DNA from: Kryptolebias marmoratus
Taxonomy: Eukaryota; Chordata; Actinopteri; Cyprinodontiformes; Rivulidae
Direction of reading: 5' to 3'
Length of the DNA: 64,000 nt
Assembly (NCBI RefSeq): GCF_001649575.2
Contig: NC_051440.1
Coordinates: 15,617,130-15,681,129, forward strand
Every line of letters starts with the position of its first letter. The stretch's first letter is position 1. The position numbers were made by a program, and so were the translations under genes. Shown here in pieces: positions 1 to 11,716 of this stretch. The notes beneath the pieces are model-generated. The model saw nothing but the letters and a program-made list of their open reading frames with translations. It was not told where the DNA came from and made no database searches.

Positions 1-2429
1 AAACAACAGTGTCTCTAATGTCTGGGTGTGCAGAAAAAAAAGAAAGAAAGGGGGAAGAATTTAATGTACCAAACCTGCTCTGCACTCGCCTCTAATTTGC
101 TGAACGCATCGTCAGAGCAGAGAAGGAAAACAATTCTGAACTCTGAAGTGTTTCATGATTCTCACTTCATCGCTGTTGGAAAAGCTTTTTAGTTTAAAAA
201 ATAAAAAAGTGCAGCTCCTTTTGCACACTTCGCAAGAATTTTGGCACCTTTTGCGCACAAAAAGAAGCAAATAAATTAAACCAAACACGTCTCACTCTTC
301 ATTACGAATTAATTCCCAAACCTGACTTTTCATAATTACTGTTATTTTTCCTTGTTTGTTTGTTTTTTCTGAGCGACTTTTTGATTCTTTTTTGACTTCT
401 GAGCCAAACAGAAGTTCTCAGGTTGGTATTTTTTTTTTCTTTTTTCTTTTTTTTTCATCAGCTCTTTGTTTGTCATTTTGAAAGACAATAAAACAACAGG
501 GGATCACTTGCTGGTTTTGGCTGAACGATCAAACAACACGTTTTTCCTCTACAAGATATCAAATAATTCCTGGAAAAATAAACGAGGCTGCATGTTTTGA
601 AGTGATGAGCAGCTCAGGAAAGGAGGCGAGGAAGACGAGGGTAAGTTATCACGGAGACACTGACGAACTGAAACCAGGTTTCGTTGATCTGTGGCGCCTG
701 GAGGGAACAAAACTTTGAAATAAAAAAAAAACACCTTGTGGCAATTCGTTGTGATGACTAAAGTGTTTGACGTTTGGGAGGTGTTGCTGCAAATATAATA
801 CAAAAAATGAAAAATAAATCTAACGATATGTAAAAAAAATGCCATTGATTTGATTCATCTCTGAGCAAAATAATAATAAAAATCGAGGGTTCTTCAAACT
901 GTTTCTTGTCGTTTTTCCCCCCCTCTCTCTCTCCTCTTCACATGCATGAGAACAGAGCTGCAAAGCAAAGCCCCACTGGCACGCAGTGGTGGTTCAATGT
1001 TGAGGAAATCTACTTCAGCCAATCGCCATCAGGGACTAAAATACAGCAATATTATCATTCTTCAATTTCAGATTTTTACATAGGCGGATTTATTTAGACA
1101 ATTGATCCAACTCTGTTACACAACCCAGAAAAAAACCCCCAAAAAACCCTTCTGTTTCTGGCTCAAACTGAGCCAAACTCATGTGATTCAGTTTATGCGC
1201 TCAGTTGCTAACCTTAATAATTTATTCTGCATATATTTTTAAAATTACCTTTGTTAAAAAGTTGCACGCACATTCAAATCACTTTATATTACTCAGTAAT
1301 CATGTTGTTTTGTAGATTTTCTGTCATTTATTTATTTTTATCATAATTAACATGAATAACAAACTCATTACCTCCATTAATCAATTGACTGAGCTGACAA
1401 CAAATCTGACAACTTTTAATCCACAACAAACCCACTAATATCATCTTAAAACTTTCATCATGACATGAAAGACAAGAGCTGACACTGTTATTCTTACATT
1501 ACACGATGCTGCTCAAGAATCAGTAGATTTTAATGCTGTTAACACAGTTTTTTTATTCATAGGTTTTGTTTTAAGATGAAAAATAATAAAAAAAGGTAAA
1601 CTAAAAAGGAAAAAGGAGCAAAGTTCAAATGTTATGATTGATTATTTGATCAATAATAATCTTGTTCTTTCAGAGACAAAACCTGTCTGGAAGAGAAGAA
1701 AAAAAAAGCTTTTACTTTGAAATCCACAAATCTTTCATCACAAGTGACTTGTGGAGAAACATGTCCATCTTAGCATGAACTTCTTTTTTATATGCCATGT
1801 GATTTCTTTCCCTTTTTTTCCCTTCCCTGCTTCTTGTGAGGAAGACAAAATATGCAAATCCCATCAGATTTATAACACTCAGCGCCTTTGAGTCGCTCAT
1901 GTGCTTTTACTGTGGTGTGTTATTATTTTCAAGGGTTCTCAGCAGGACATAAAGAGATCATAAGTTATTCTTCCACCTGACAAAAATATTCCCCCCCTCC
2001 ACTTCCAGTAAAAGTGATAATGACGTGATTTATTATCATCAGAATGGATGACAGCCAGCTTATTGCTTTGGATGGAGCCTCATGCCACGCTGCATATGGA
2101 ACTTAATATAAATATAAATTGACAGCCGGTGCATCCGATGAAGTAAAGATTCTTTTTATGTGACAGCATCACGAGCTCATTAAATCCTCCACAAAACAGG
2201 TGATACAAACATTTTCATTCAAACACGCACAAAGGAGGGAAACACTTCATTCAACCGAAGCTGGAAATGAGGCTTGGATCCATTCAGTGAACTTTAAAAG
2301 TTTTCATTTTGGAGCAAACTTTTTTTTCTTTTGTAATTAGGCCCTCCTTCCACCAGTCTTCTGTATAAATTTGGTTGTTCTGTGGCTTTTAGGTTTCTTA
2401 TATTTCCTTCTCTGAAAGCTGCCCTGCGA
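1..2429. other. AT-rich noncoding stretch
   Basis: No gene, RNA or repeat family is recognised here. The sequence is AT-rich with many short A and T runs, including an interrupted T-rich tract at about 427-457. Open frames are short, overlap on both strands and carry no domain. The short CT-rich run near 918-935 is low complexity. Confidence 0.6.
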
Positions 2430-2760
2430 TTGTGGATCCAGTGGTTTCAACCACAAAGACCTCTGATTGGCCTGGGTGTTAAAGAGCTCTGATCTGGGCC
2501 ATGACAGCTTAGTCCAATCAGCCTGCTCAACATGCTGCTTTGACTGTCACTTTCAATTTTCACATGACCCCGTGGTCCTAGAATGGGGGGGGTAAGTGGC
2601 AGAAAGTAGGACTGAAAGCTCATATTATCGCTCTGACAGCTTCACTCATCTGAAAGTAATGCAAAACGCAGTTCATATTTATGCTCTGACCTTCTGCCCG
2701 AACAGGGAATCTACTGTACGTCTACATGCTATGGTGCTGAGAGACTAAAGGCCAAAGTGG
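2430..2760. promoter_or_regulatory. candidate noncoding regulatory island
   Basis: A higher-complexity stretch between AT-rich flanks. An inverted CCAAT box (ATTGG, 2466-2470) and a direct CCAAT box (2514-2518) lie about 45 bp apart, a pairing seen in NF-Y-bound elements. It has no long open frame. The enhancer reading is inference from composition and motifs; conservation was not measured. Confidence 0.25.
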
Positions 2761-3439
2761 TGGTCTCCTGCTGCACGATTGGTCAAAATTCACTTGGAAT
2801 TATCATGCAGATCTAACAGAAGGAGCAAGCAAGTTTTGCAACAAAAGAGTTTCAAGAAATCTTGTTTAGACAAAAACCACGAAGACCGCTTTTTTTTTTC
2901 CTTGGCAGGGGTGATACTATTCTCCTTGCTGCAGAGCTGCTTTATCTGAGCTGTATTTATGCTCATGTAGGTCATAAAAGAAGAGCGCTATCAGAGCTGG
3001 TGGATGTGGTCATTATCAGACATGGTGCTAGACAGGAGGGAGGGGTTCATTGTTCGCTGTGTGTGCTGGCTTCCCACTGACTGAATAAGGTGTGTTCATT
3101 GTTCATTCTCTCTGTGCTTGCAGCCACAGGCTCCAGTGTTGTGTTTAACTACCGCACAGCAAATAATATGTGACTATAATGCACTGTGATTTGTAAAAAA
3201 AAAAAAAAAAAGGAAGCTGAAATCACATCCCACTATGAAAACATTCATAATATTTTGTCATTTACCAAAAGGCTGAGCTGGTGTTTTGCTTGACAACACG
3301 TCTCCTCATCAAAATGAAGGCATTAAACATATTTAACAACCTCCCAAAGAAAGTGATGACTTATTTTTTGTTTAGCTTTTTGCATGCCAGAGTTGTCTTT
3401 TCTCTTCAGTCGAGAGCTTTCCTCATGCGTTTGTAATAA
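2761..3439. other. noncoding stretch with a poly(A) run
   Basis: No gene is seen. A 17-base A run lies at 3195-3211. The A-rich run shows no upstream retroposon body that I can recognise. The rest is ordinary noncoding DNA. Confidence 0.5.
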
Positions 3440-3960
3440 CTCCAGCTGTAAACATGCAGAGTTGGGTGGCGGAGCTGTTAAGGTTGTTGTAGTTTCCGTA
3501 TAATCCTCACTTCTTGTCCCCTGCCTGCCCTCCTAATCCCTTGGCATGTGTTGGTGACATCACATGGCTACTGGCTCCAAATTCCCCCTGCAACTGTCAT
3601 TAACTCCGTGAACAAATAAATAATGACTGGGAGACTCGCTGGCTCCCACCACTGACCTTGGGTATTATTAGAGTGACCTCTCTTTGGCTTGACCAAAAAA
3701 AAAAAAAAACAACAAACCTTTTTGATATCATTGCTGGAAGTACACTTGGAATGATGGCCTGTCTGCCAGAGGGGTGGGGTGGTAGTGGTGGTGGTGGGGT
3801 TGTTGCAGTCAGCAACCACCAGTGTCATGTAAACCTATACTTTCCACCCACTGCTGTTTCATGAATACTTAATTAGAGCACACAGCCTGAAATACCCGAC
3901 TTGCAAGTTGTCTGACCTCTCTTTGCCAACAATGCACAATATTTGGGTTTAGCTGCGGTG
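3440..3960. promoter_or_regulatory. candidate noncoding island with a GGT-rich tract
   Basis: A mixed-composition stretch containing a TGACATCACATGG motif (CRE/E-box-like) near 3555. An imperfect GGT repeat follows at about 3773-3803, and a 15-base A run lies near 3695. The open frames crossing the GGT tract on both strands are low-complexity artefacts. The regulatory role is inference only. Confidence 0.2.
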
Positions 3961-4999
3961 ACATGGTCAGATGACATGTTTCACTGCAAAAAAAAAGAAG
4001 AAGAAGAAGAAGAGAAAAAAAAGGAAAGGAGGGCCCTTTTGGGAATCTTGTGGCGGTTAGCTGTGTGATATTATCTGTGCAGACAGAGGAGTCAGTCAGG
4101 TGTGGCTGTGGGAGGAAGCATCTCCATATGTCAAAGAGCTGCTTCTCACAAAAACATGCTGGAAATCACACGCTGATATGGGATCCCAACCTGCAGAGAG
4201 ATGAATGAGATTTACTGTCAGCCACAACACTGGGAAATAACTGAGTATATTTACTCAGATATTATTGCCGGGGTGACTTGGTTTCATGCCATATCACATG
4301 TTTATTTATTTGACAGTTTTAGTTAATTTTTTTTTCTTTTTTTTTTTTTGGAAATTGAAGAATGTTTTTAAACCAGTTGCAACATAAAACACCAGTTTCT
4401 TACACCAGTGAAACATGGATGTTATAGACCTATAAATAGCCACTATCTATCTGAAGAGCTATTTTGTGAACATTTTGCAAACAAAACATTTCTGTTTTTG
4501 CCTAATAATATTATATGTATATATTGCTATTTTGAGAAGAGAATGCAGCGGATTTTGTACTGTTTTAACAAATAAAACCTTCTGTGTATGCTGTTCATTA
4601 TTTTTAAGTTTCAGTTTTAAAGTTGATTTTGTATCTATCTGACAATATATATTTTATTAAACATCTAACTGTGTGCAAAAATATTAATCAAATGCAGTTT
4701 AAGTAAGTCTGAACACACATTTGTGACCTAATGGCAATATTTGGCACAAAATCATAAATGATAGAACCTAATTTGCACATTTTTTTTACTTTCTTATGTT
4801 GTGGTTTATCACATTTACACAGTTTAGTTTGCAAAAAGGTTTTGATTTGCAGAAAAAATGCAGACTAACTGGTGAAAAAGGTCCACACGTTGAAGCTAAT
4901 TACTTCAAAATAAAACAAGTAAAATAAAAAAAAAAAATTAGAGCTTGAAAGCAAATTGGTGATAAGATGTTGTGCGTTTTAATGCCTGAGATCAGGCTG
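3961..4999. other. AT-rich noncoding with an A/AAG tract
   Basis: A purine tract of A9 followed by about five AAG units and more A lies at 3988-4024. A T-rich tract lies at 4325-4351. The remainder, with TA-rich and T-rich words, holds nothing recognisable. Confidence 0.5.
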
Positions 5000-5345
5000 A
5001 ATAAATGGAACTGTCAGATGACTAATCTCCCCGTCAGTAATGGAGAGCCCGTCCCTTCTGTGTGGACAGTGACAGATATACGTACGGAGGCCGCAGCAGC
5101 TATTTAAGGCTCGCGGTGAACTGAATAAATACCTGAGATGAAAAGGTAGACACGGAGGGACCGGCTGATGTAATCAGCGCTGCCACATCGAGGGCTCTCC
5201 ATCACCGCAATCTGTAGATTGCAATAAAAGTTCCCCAGAATTGCTCTGAGCAACTCAATCTGAAGCAGGAGACAATCACCGCCTCTGATCTGAGACACAT
5301 CCCAGCTCGGTGTCCCGCAAATTACACCTACTTGGTGTCTCTCCT
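5000..5345. promoter_or_regulatory. candidate conserved noncoding island
   Basis: About 340 bp of complex sequence that keeps several CpGs (for example around 5080-5115 and 5160-5200) in a CpG-poor neighbourhood. It includes a TATTTAAG word at 5101 and a GTAATCAGCGC word near 5170. The minus-strand frame across it is not protein-like. An enhancer or an unannotated promoter is possible; both are inference. Confidence 0.3.
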
Positions 5346-5413
5346 CATGATCTGGAGATGGACAGATACAGAGCAGGTGTTGTCCTTCTGGCTCACTCAG
5401 GCGTCGGTCGATA

Positions 5414-5436
5414 CCCCCCCCCCCACACACACTTCA

Positions 5437-5467
<31 letters not shown>
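5414..5467. repeat. C11, short CA run, then A30 homopolymer
   Basis: Eleven C residues, a short ACAC run and then 30 uninterrupted A residues (5438-5467). No retroposon body is recognised upstream, so this is called simple repeat rather than a poly(A) tail. Run length is likely to be unreliable in the assembly. Confidence 0.9.
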
Positions 5468-5469
<2 letters not shown>

Positions 5470-5574
5470 TTTATCATTTCCAACTGTTGTACAATTTTAC
5501 ACAGCAGCGCATCAACAACAGAGAGGCAATTAAAGGGTGACAATTAGTCGTTTGCTTCTGTTGGAGTCACTGGA

Positions 5575-5725
5575 GCCGCGAGCCACAGCTGCACGACCTC
5601 TGGCTGCGGAGAGCAGCGAGGAGGGAGGGAGGGGAGGGAGGGGAGGGAGGTGAGGGAGGGGGGAACGAGAAGACGAGCCGGAGCCCGCCTCCCTCCCTGA
5701 TCCACAGCGTCCCAAACATGACCGA
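5575..5725. promoter_or_regulatory. GC-rich, CpG-bearing segment with G-quadruplex potential
   Basis: A local GC-rich peak with about a dozen CpGs in 150 bp, unlike the AT-rich flanks. Within it, 5620-5662 is a run of GGG/GGGG blocks separated by single A residues, which meets the usual four-run G-quadruplex pattern several times over. Proline-rich frames on the minus strand are shadows of this tract. It could be a promoter or enhancer core; no coding sequence supports this. Confidence 0.35.
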
Positions 5726-6199
5726 CGGTCTGACACAGCTCTGAGGAATATTCTCCAAACATTATAAAGAAGCAGAGCTGCAATAAAGGTCCTACAAGCT
5801 TTATAACAAAACTCTCATTTAGGTCAGAACTTATATTTTCTAATAATGCGTCGACGATTCCAAAACTATCATCGCTGTTTTCATTCATTATGTGCTAAAA
5901 TTATAGTTTTGTTTTTTTTTGAGGTGGGTGTTATTTTCCTTTTTATTTGTTTCTTTAGCCCTTTAATTTGTGCACATTTTTGAAATATTAGAAAAAATAA
6001 ATTGAAAAAAAATCTTCAACTCGAGAGTAAAAGATTTCAGCTGCAAGAAGAAGAAAAAACTCACCTAGAGTGACTTAAATAATTAAATAAATATAATATC
6101 GAATGATTAGATTTTTAAATAAATACATACATTTAATTTACGGAAAGAACCCCATCAATAACTGCTTCAAAAATGTAATATTAAATTTTAGAAGCAGTT
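5726..6199. other. AT-rich noncoding stretch
   Basis: Strongly AT-rich with runs of TTTT, AAAA and TAAATA. No gene or recognised repeat family is seen. Confidence 0.5.
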
Positions 6200-6200
6200 A

Positions 6201-6263
<63 letters not shown>

Positions 6264-6264
6264 T
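6200..6264. repeat. (AAT)n trinucleotide microsatellite
   Basis: About 21 uninterrupted AAT units. It directly abuts a GC-rich patch starting at 6266 (GCGCGGG). Confidence 0.95.
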
Positions 6265-6500
6265 TTAGCGCGGGTCTGTGCCAGTTGAGGGGTAAATATG
6301 TGTCTCTGTGTACAGCAGCTGAAATGGTTCCCAGCGCGCAGGGACTCCTCTTCCTCCTTCCTCTTCCTCCTCAGGCCGGACCTCCTCAGAGCTAGAATCC
6401 GCCTGGAACTGCAGTCCTGAAGCTTTGGAAGCAGCAGACAGCAGGTTTAATGTCTTTCCAGCACCTGCCATGATTTGGATGTCGTTAAGGACAAGGAAGG
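6265..6500. other. short mixed-composition noncoding stretch
   Basis: Moderately GC-rich sequence between two microsatellites, containing a CTTCCT-rich patch around 6345-6370. The minus-strand frames here begin in the neighbouring GAA repeat (leucine runs) and are not credible proteins. Confidence 0.4.
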
Positions 6501-6535
6501 GAAGAAGAAGAAGAAGAAGAAGAAGAAGAAGAAGA
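6501..6535. repeat. (GAA)n trinucleotide microsatellite
   Basis: About 11-12 GAA units, followed by A-rich sequence and an AG run at about 6589-6605. Confidence 0.95.
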
Positions 6536-6654
6536 GAGAAAATAAATAAATAAAAGAACAACACCTCCGCTTCAAGTAGAAATTTAAAAGAGAGAGAGAG
6601 AGGGGAGGATGTGCAGTAGTGGACGATAGATGAGTCTGAATTTGACCTGTCACA

Positions 6655-6900
6655 GAAAGTTGAAATGGGCTGGGCAAAGAGCGCCTGTGACCAAGGTGGC
6701 CGAGATGATAGAAATCCTCATCACAGGGGTAATTACAGTATAGTTTATGGCTGGCTGCCTTTGGCAAAAACTGTAATTTGGAGCACATCTCTTCCTTTTA
6801 GGCAGTGCTCAGCTCAGAGGATGGAGGCGAGTGAAAGTAATGATGGAGACTTTTGTCTCAAATTTGACCCTCTATTAACATCTCTTGGCAGCATCTAAAG
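6655..6900. promoter_or_regulatory. candidate conserved noncoding island
   Basis: A complex 245-bp stretch with GGGTAATTACAG near 6727-6738 (homeodomain-type TAATTA core) and a TTTATGGC word just after it (CDX/HOX-like). It is free of low-complexity runs and has no convincing frame. The function is inferred from composition and motifs only. Confidence 0.3.
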
Positions 6901-7229
6901 ATCCTGTCACCATGGAGGAGGACAAAAGTCATTTTTTCCCCTCCCTCCAACATACCAAATCCCTTCTCTTTAAAATGCCATGCACACCAATAAATGGGTG
7001 GAGGCCTCCTTCCTTTATCACGCTGCACCTTCCCACCTCTCCATCCTCCCCTTTGTTTTGCAGGTGTTTCCAATTACCTGCTCATTTGCCTCTAATCTTG
7101 GCACCATTCTTCATGTTTGCACTGCCTCAAAAAGCAAAGTTTGTAAAAAAGAAAAAGAAAAAAAAAATCAGAGGAAACAGAGTCGTCCATTTTTTACATT
7201 GTGCCATTAAAGGAATGTAATATTTTGAT
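6901..7229. other. noncoding stretch, pyrimidine-rich then A-rich
   Basis: A C/T-rich part (about 6940-7070) is followed by an A-rich tract at 7144-7167. No gene is seen. Confidence 0.45.
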
Positions 7230-7470
7230 GAAATTCTGTGTGTGAAAAGTACTGACGCCCAGGGAGGGGAGCGAGGAGTGTCAGTGTTAGATGCAGGTTG
7301 TCGGGTAGCATTTCATTATGATTTTTCCTGGTGAAAGATGAGTGCAGAGGATCAGTCAATTCAAACACAGACACCACAAGTGAAAGAGTGTTGCTAAGAG
7401 ACGGGGATGCTGCACAACTTGCATCGGGAGCTTGACTCTGACCTCACATGCAAATTAGCTTGTGCCAAAT
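7230..7470. promoter_or_regulatory. candidate noncoding island with a POU octamer
   Basis: Complex sequence ending in a perfect octamer ATGCAAAT at 7448-7455, extended to ATGCAAATTAG, a composite POU/homeodomain-like word. A GTTGCTAAGAGAC word (half of an RFX-type X-box) lies about 55 bp upstream. The role is inference. Confidence 0.3.
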
Positions 7471-7899
7471 CTTTTTGTGTGAAAGAAAGCCGCAGTGCCA
7501 CGAAAAGGCTTTAATATTTAGGTTCTTAAAATGCAAGAAGAGGAAGAAGGAAAAAAAAAAGAAGCGCTTTGGAAAAATTCTGAGAAACAAGCGCACACTG
7601 GTTGGGATCAAAATAAAGCACTCAAATGAAAGCTGAGGGCTGTTATAAACCTTTAAAAGGGACTTTTTTTATCAATAATCAAAGCATTTCCCCCATTTTA
7701 AAACAACAAAATCACCCAGGCTGTGGAAACTTTGAACAATTTCATCATATTAGAGGTAATTCTGTTCGGAGGACACTTCTCATCACATAAACTGCCATCA
7801 TATCACATGTGGTGTCATCCAGAAACACGGATTATTCACGTGTACAGTTTTCTTGACCCTGTATGGCATTTAACACAAGAATGATAATGATGCCTTTTG
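7471..7899. other. A-rich noncoding stretch
   Basis: Purine-rich in the middle (about 7535-7565) and otherwise AT-rich. Nothing recognisable. Confidence 0.45.
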
Positions 7900-8060
7900 G
7901 AGCGGGGGTGGGGCGTTAAAAGGTTTGGAGAGGGGTAGAGGGGTTGTGACCTGGACCAGGTCGGAGCAGGTTATCTGAAGTGGACACTGATAATGGCCTT
8001 TTAGACATGCCGAGTTTGATCTTCCGGCACTGAGCCGATCAATAGTGTGAACAGACGCGG
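7900..8060. promoter_or_regulatory. candidate island with a GACCTGG/CCAGGTC palindrome
   Basis: A perfect 15-bp palindrome GACCTGGACCAGGTC lies at 7948-7962. It contains TGACCT and AGGTCG half-sites in everted orientation with a 5-bp spacer, which resembles nuclear-receptor half-site pairs. The surrounding 160 bp are complex. Functional use is inference. Confidence 0.25.
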
Positions 8061-8499
8061 TGATATGAGGTTACTGTATGAGCAACTGGTAAACAATAAC
8101 AACAACAACAACAACATCTGCACATCAGCTAATTGGCTGGACGTTTTGATGGGGTCAACACCAGAAAGAAACAGATAAGTCAATTGGAAAATGTCTGAGG
8201 ATCGCACTGTGGAGCGTTACAGATCAAATCAATTGATTCAACAACACATTTATTTGGTCTTTATTAAAAACAAAGAACAATAAGATTTATAAATTACAAT
8301 CAAGATAAACTTGTTGAAACCAGAAGGCGTAAAAAATGAGTTTTAATCAAAGCTGAGTGAAATATACTGTAGATCTCTCTCCTTCTGAGGTTCTTCACAT
8401 TATGCAGAGAGGACGAAAAAAAAGAAAAAGAAAAAGAGGAAACAGGGAGAGGGAGCGAGCAATCCACCACCGTGTTCAAAGACAACCTTGTCAATAGTA
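8061..8499. repeat. AAC microsatellite and purine-rich tract in noncoding DNA
   Basis: An (AAC)n run of about seven units spans 8094-8115, and an almost pure A/G tract spans about 8407-8458. The rest is AT-rich without gene content. Confidence 0.6.
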
Positions 8500-8960
8500 C
8501 TCACAGTGGGCTAGGGGAGTGTAATAGCACTTCCCTGATTCTACATTGATATCATATAATCCAGTGTGCCCTGTTTCAGTATCATATTTATCTAACCTGC
8601 TGGGGGACAGGCTAAGGGGGACAGTGTCCCTGCTGCTAGGAGCAGACACATTACACACTGCCTCGTGTATTCTTATTGATTACTCCCACCCCACTGCCCA
8701 GGGACCATAATTTAACTCAGCAGGCACTACAGTTAATACTGAAATTCAAACATTCCATCTACACTTCAAGAGCCAAAAACAATTGACATTTTAAAAATGT
8801 GCAGGGCCTTTCTAAATGGGATCTGAAGGGAATGGATCTCCATTTTCTTCTCTGTGCTTGTTTCCCCCCCCCCTTCCTCCCTTCCTTCCTTCCTTCTTGC
8901 CTCCTCCTCTTCGGTTTCCTGCCAGTAAAACCACCACGCCGCTTCTGAGGCAAACTGTGG
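8500..8960. promoter_or_regulatory. candidate island followed by a CCTT-type tract
   Basis: A complex stretch up to about 8760 includes a palindromic GGGACAGTGTCCC at about 8618-8630. Then comes a simple pyrimidine tract: C10 at 8864-8873 and CCTT/CTTC units to about 8912. The arginine- and lysine-rich minus-strand frame here is the shadow of that tract. The regulatory role is inferred. Confidence 0.25.
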
Positions 8961-10330
8961 ATACAGAGCTTTAAAAGAATTACAATTTGTTGAGGAATTT
9001 GTTAATTGGGAAAGAGATTAGGACATTCTGTTGAACAAGATTTTTCTTAAAACTTCTCAAAAATGTGGATACAATGAAAACAATCCAAGAACTAATAGAA
9101 TCTGTTTTCCAACTTTAGTTTGTCTAATAAACTCGACTTTTTTTTAATGTCAGATCAGGGAGACAGATGATTTTGGAGTGGAGCTGTGCGGTGGGTTTTT
9201 GCTCAAGAGCACAAAGGCAGCTGCAGGGGTAAGGAAGGGAGGTTTTTTTTGTTTAGACAGTTTAAAACAACAACACAAAACAAAAAGGATGCTTGAAAAT
9301 GAATATATTAAATGTGAAGCAATTAAATAGATATTAGGAAACCATCAGATCCTTCAAAATCTCCTTTAAAGATTCTTTCTAATAAATTTAGATGATTTTT
9401 TTTTGTACTGGGAAATGATCACTGAGGCTTAAGATCAGCTTAAATTTAAAAAAAAAAATTTGTAAGTGGAAAAGTTTACTATCTGTTAAAACAGACATCA
9501 AATAAACCCATATTTAGGAAGTAAAAAGTATGGAACGCTGGTAAAAAAGTTATAAAATGTGTTATTGATCAGCAATTTATGACATCTGCTATTTATTTTT
9601 TAAATTATAATAATAATAATAAAAAAACAGATTTTGAAGTCAAACCTGTCTGTTTTCCCTATTAGTATAGATCAACTTGAATTTATTCAAGATGATAAAT
9701 ATTATTTTAAATTTATTTTTATGGTAATTGTAATATGGCATTTATTATTTTTCATGTCTCTCGATCTTTGTTCTACACTAAAGCCAGCTAACATCAGAAG
9801 AATTGTTGGTAATCCTCATTAGGTATTTTATGACACAGTTGTTACCTCACCTAGAATTTAATTAATGAATCCACAGATGATTTAAAAAGTACCTGTAAAA
9901 TTTTCAAACTAAAATCTTTGTTTTTCATTCATGAAGTGATCAAACCTCTAGATTTTTAAAATAATGGACGAGCACAGACAGTCACACTTTTATTAAAGCT
10001 GAAATGAGCATCAGTGGGGATTAATATGAATTAATTAAACTGACTCTGTTTCCTTTAATGAGAGGGAGAGGATTTGATGTTAATGCAGTTGAATTCACAA
10101 AGGCTTCAATCCGCCTAATTAACCAGTAGAGATGCAACACAGTTAAATAATCAATATTAATAATGAAAAAATAACATATTCCATCATTGCTATGAATATT
10201 TCACTTAGAAAAGGTGACCAACTGTAAACACATTGGATGCTAACTCATCTTAGCAATAATAGAAACAGGTTTTTTTCTTCTTGTTTGGAGACCTTTTCTT
10301 TTTTTGTGTGTGTAATAATTAAAATGGCTG
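8961..10330. other. AT-rich noncoding stretch
   Basis: A long AT-rich stretch with T and A runs and a short ATA repeat at about 9606-9622. No gene, RNA or recognised repeat family is seen. Confidence 0.5.
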
Positions 10331-10690
10331 TTTTATCTCAGCTTTTAGTCATATGTGGCAGCGCTCACTGTTGCGTCTGCGTGCTGAGCTGCGATAGAGA
10401 GTCTGTGGAGGGCCAGGGAGCAGACTCCAGAGATCCATCCATCTCAATCTGAGGCTACAGCTGACACCTTACAAAGAGGTACAATTAATAAGGGCATTAT
10501 CCAGCAGTAGGCAACAATGGAGTCCTAACGCAGAGACACCAACCTCAGGAGGCCCGGGGAGGAAAGAAAAGAGAGAGAGTGTGTGTGTGTGTTTATGGCT
10601 GGGGGGAAGGGCAAGCCAAAGTGCTTCAAAATGGGATGCATTACAACCAGTGTCTTCAGAACATAAATCTATCATATCTGACGTTTATGA
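10331..10690. other. mixed noncoding stretch with GA/GT repeat
   Basis: A short AG run leads into a GT run at about 10569-10594. The flanks are moderately complex. No convincing frame is present. Confidence 0.4.
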
Positions 10691-11405
10691 TCGATGCCGT
10701 TCGCTGTTTTCTGTGCTAAATGGGTCAAATTATTTTTAAGGCTTTGCATCTACAACGTTTCATGTCTCTGACCAAATCGAAATATTTTATTCTGTTAAAA
10801 ATGGTCAAACTAATAATCTTTAAAAGTAACTTTCAGAGGGCGAAGCAGGAACGTTTTGCTGTCTGAGCTGTTCAGGTTCTAGAGACTTCATAAGAAGGAA
10901 ATCTGAGTTATCAAACCCAGCGTATAAACTGATAATGGAGCCCTCATGAAATTGTCCTGTTAGTGCAGGTTGAGTGCAGCTCTGTGGTTCACAGGGGACA
11001 GGGCGGGGACACCGCTGCACTGACATTTACAGCAATCCAGGAGTTGTTTGTGGTCACTGGACTGGAGACAAATGCTGAACCCGAAAGGTCAGAGGCTGTG
11101 GCTAAATTTCATCCACGGTGGAGGTCCCCTCTGCTGGAAAAGACAAACAGAGACCAGCTGAGGTGTGGAGTGGACTCGTTTTCTGAGAAATCAATCTATC
11201 ATCATGTAAACAAAGCAAAAAGGAATACAGAGCTGAAAAAAAATGCTGGTTTGAATAAAAAGAAAAATTGTTGTAAGAAAAGATGATAAACACCCGCAGA
11301 TCAATACAAACTGAAGTGAAACAAACGACTTGGAACGGATTCTTAAAAATAAAGTCTTAATCACTTTATAAGTCAGTTCCAGTTTTTTAAACAGAGTCAA
11401 GAGTC
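10691..11405. other. noncoding stretch
   Basis: Mixed composition becoming A-rich after 11200. A plus-strand 107-codon frame (10963-11286) ends in lysine-rich low complexity and has no recognisable domain, so it is not called a gene. Confidence 0.4.
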
Positions 11406-11660
11406 CCCTGCAGTGACGGTTTTATATTTTTCTGCTCGTTCCGTGGGGAGAGGATGAGCCTGGTTATGGATTAAGGCTTTGATCAATAACAAGATAGGGA
11501 GACCGTCTCTCTAAGCTCAAGAAAATTAATTCGAAATGCAGTCAAACTCTTATCGACCCGCAGCCAGGGCTGGCTTTCATTGCAGGTAGTTCATAATCCA
11601 CCAATATTGTGATGAGCAGCTAATCTCTTATTTTAAATATGACCTCCACAGCACATAATA
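11406..11660. promoter_or_regulatory. candidate conserved noncoding island
   Basis: A complex stretch with TTAATTCG, TTATCGACCCG and CCACCAATATTG words and several CpGs. It is followed within 20 bp by a perfect hairpin (11680-11716). The enhancer reading is inference. Confidence 0.3.
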
Positions 11661-11679
11661 AAAGTTAAGACTGGCCATT

Positions 11680-11716
11680 CATTTGTTATCTATATAGAAT
11701 ATATAGATAACAAATG
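11680..11716. repeat. perfect 17-bp inverted repeat (hairpin)
   Basis: Arms at 11680-11696 and 11700-11716 are perfect reverse complements, with a 3-nt GAA loop. Each arm carries TGTTATCTATATA or its complement. It is too short for a typical microRNA precursor. It may be a DNA cruciform or a dimer-binding site, or the relic of a small inverted-repeat element. Confidence 0.9.

Noticed and set aside
5438..5467. A30 run as a retroposon poly(A) tail
   Set aside because: No SINE, LINE or processed gene body is recognisable upstream; it follows a C run and reads as simple repeat.
5530..5888. Proline-rich minus-strand frames of 63-114 codons
   Set aside because: They read through the G-rich tract at 5620-5662 in several phases; no domain or splice support.
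6265..6788. Leucine- and phenylalanine-rich minus-strand frames resembling membrane proteins
   Set aside because: The hydrophobic run is the translated GAA microsatellite (6501-6535).
11680..11716. Hairpin as a microRNA precursor
   Set aside because: The stem is only 17 bp with a 3-nt loop, too short for Drosha/Dicer processing.
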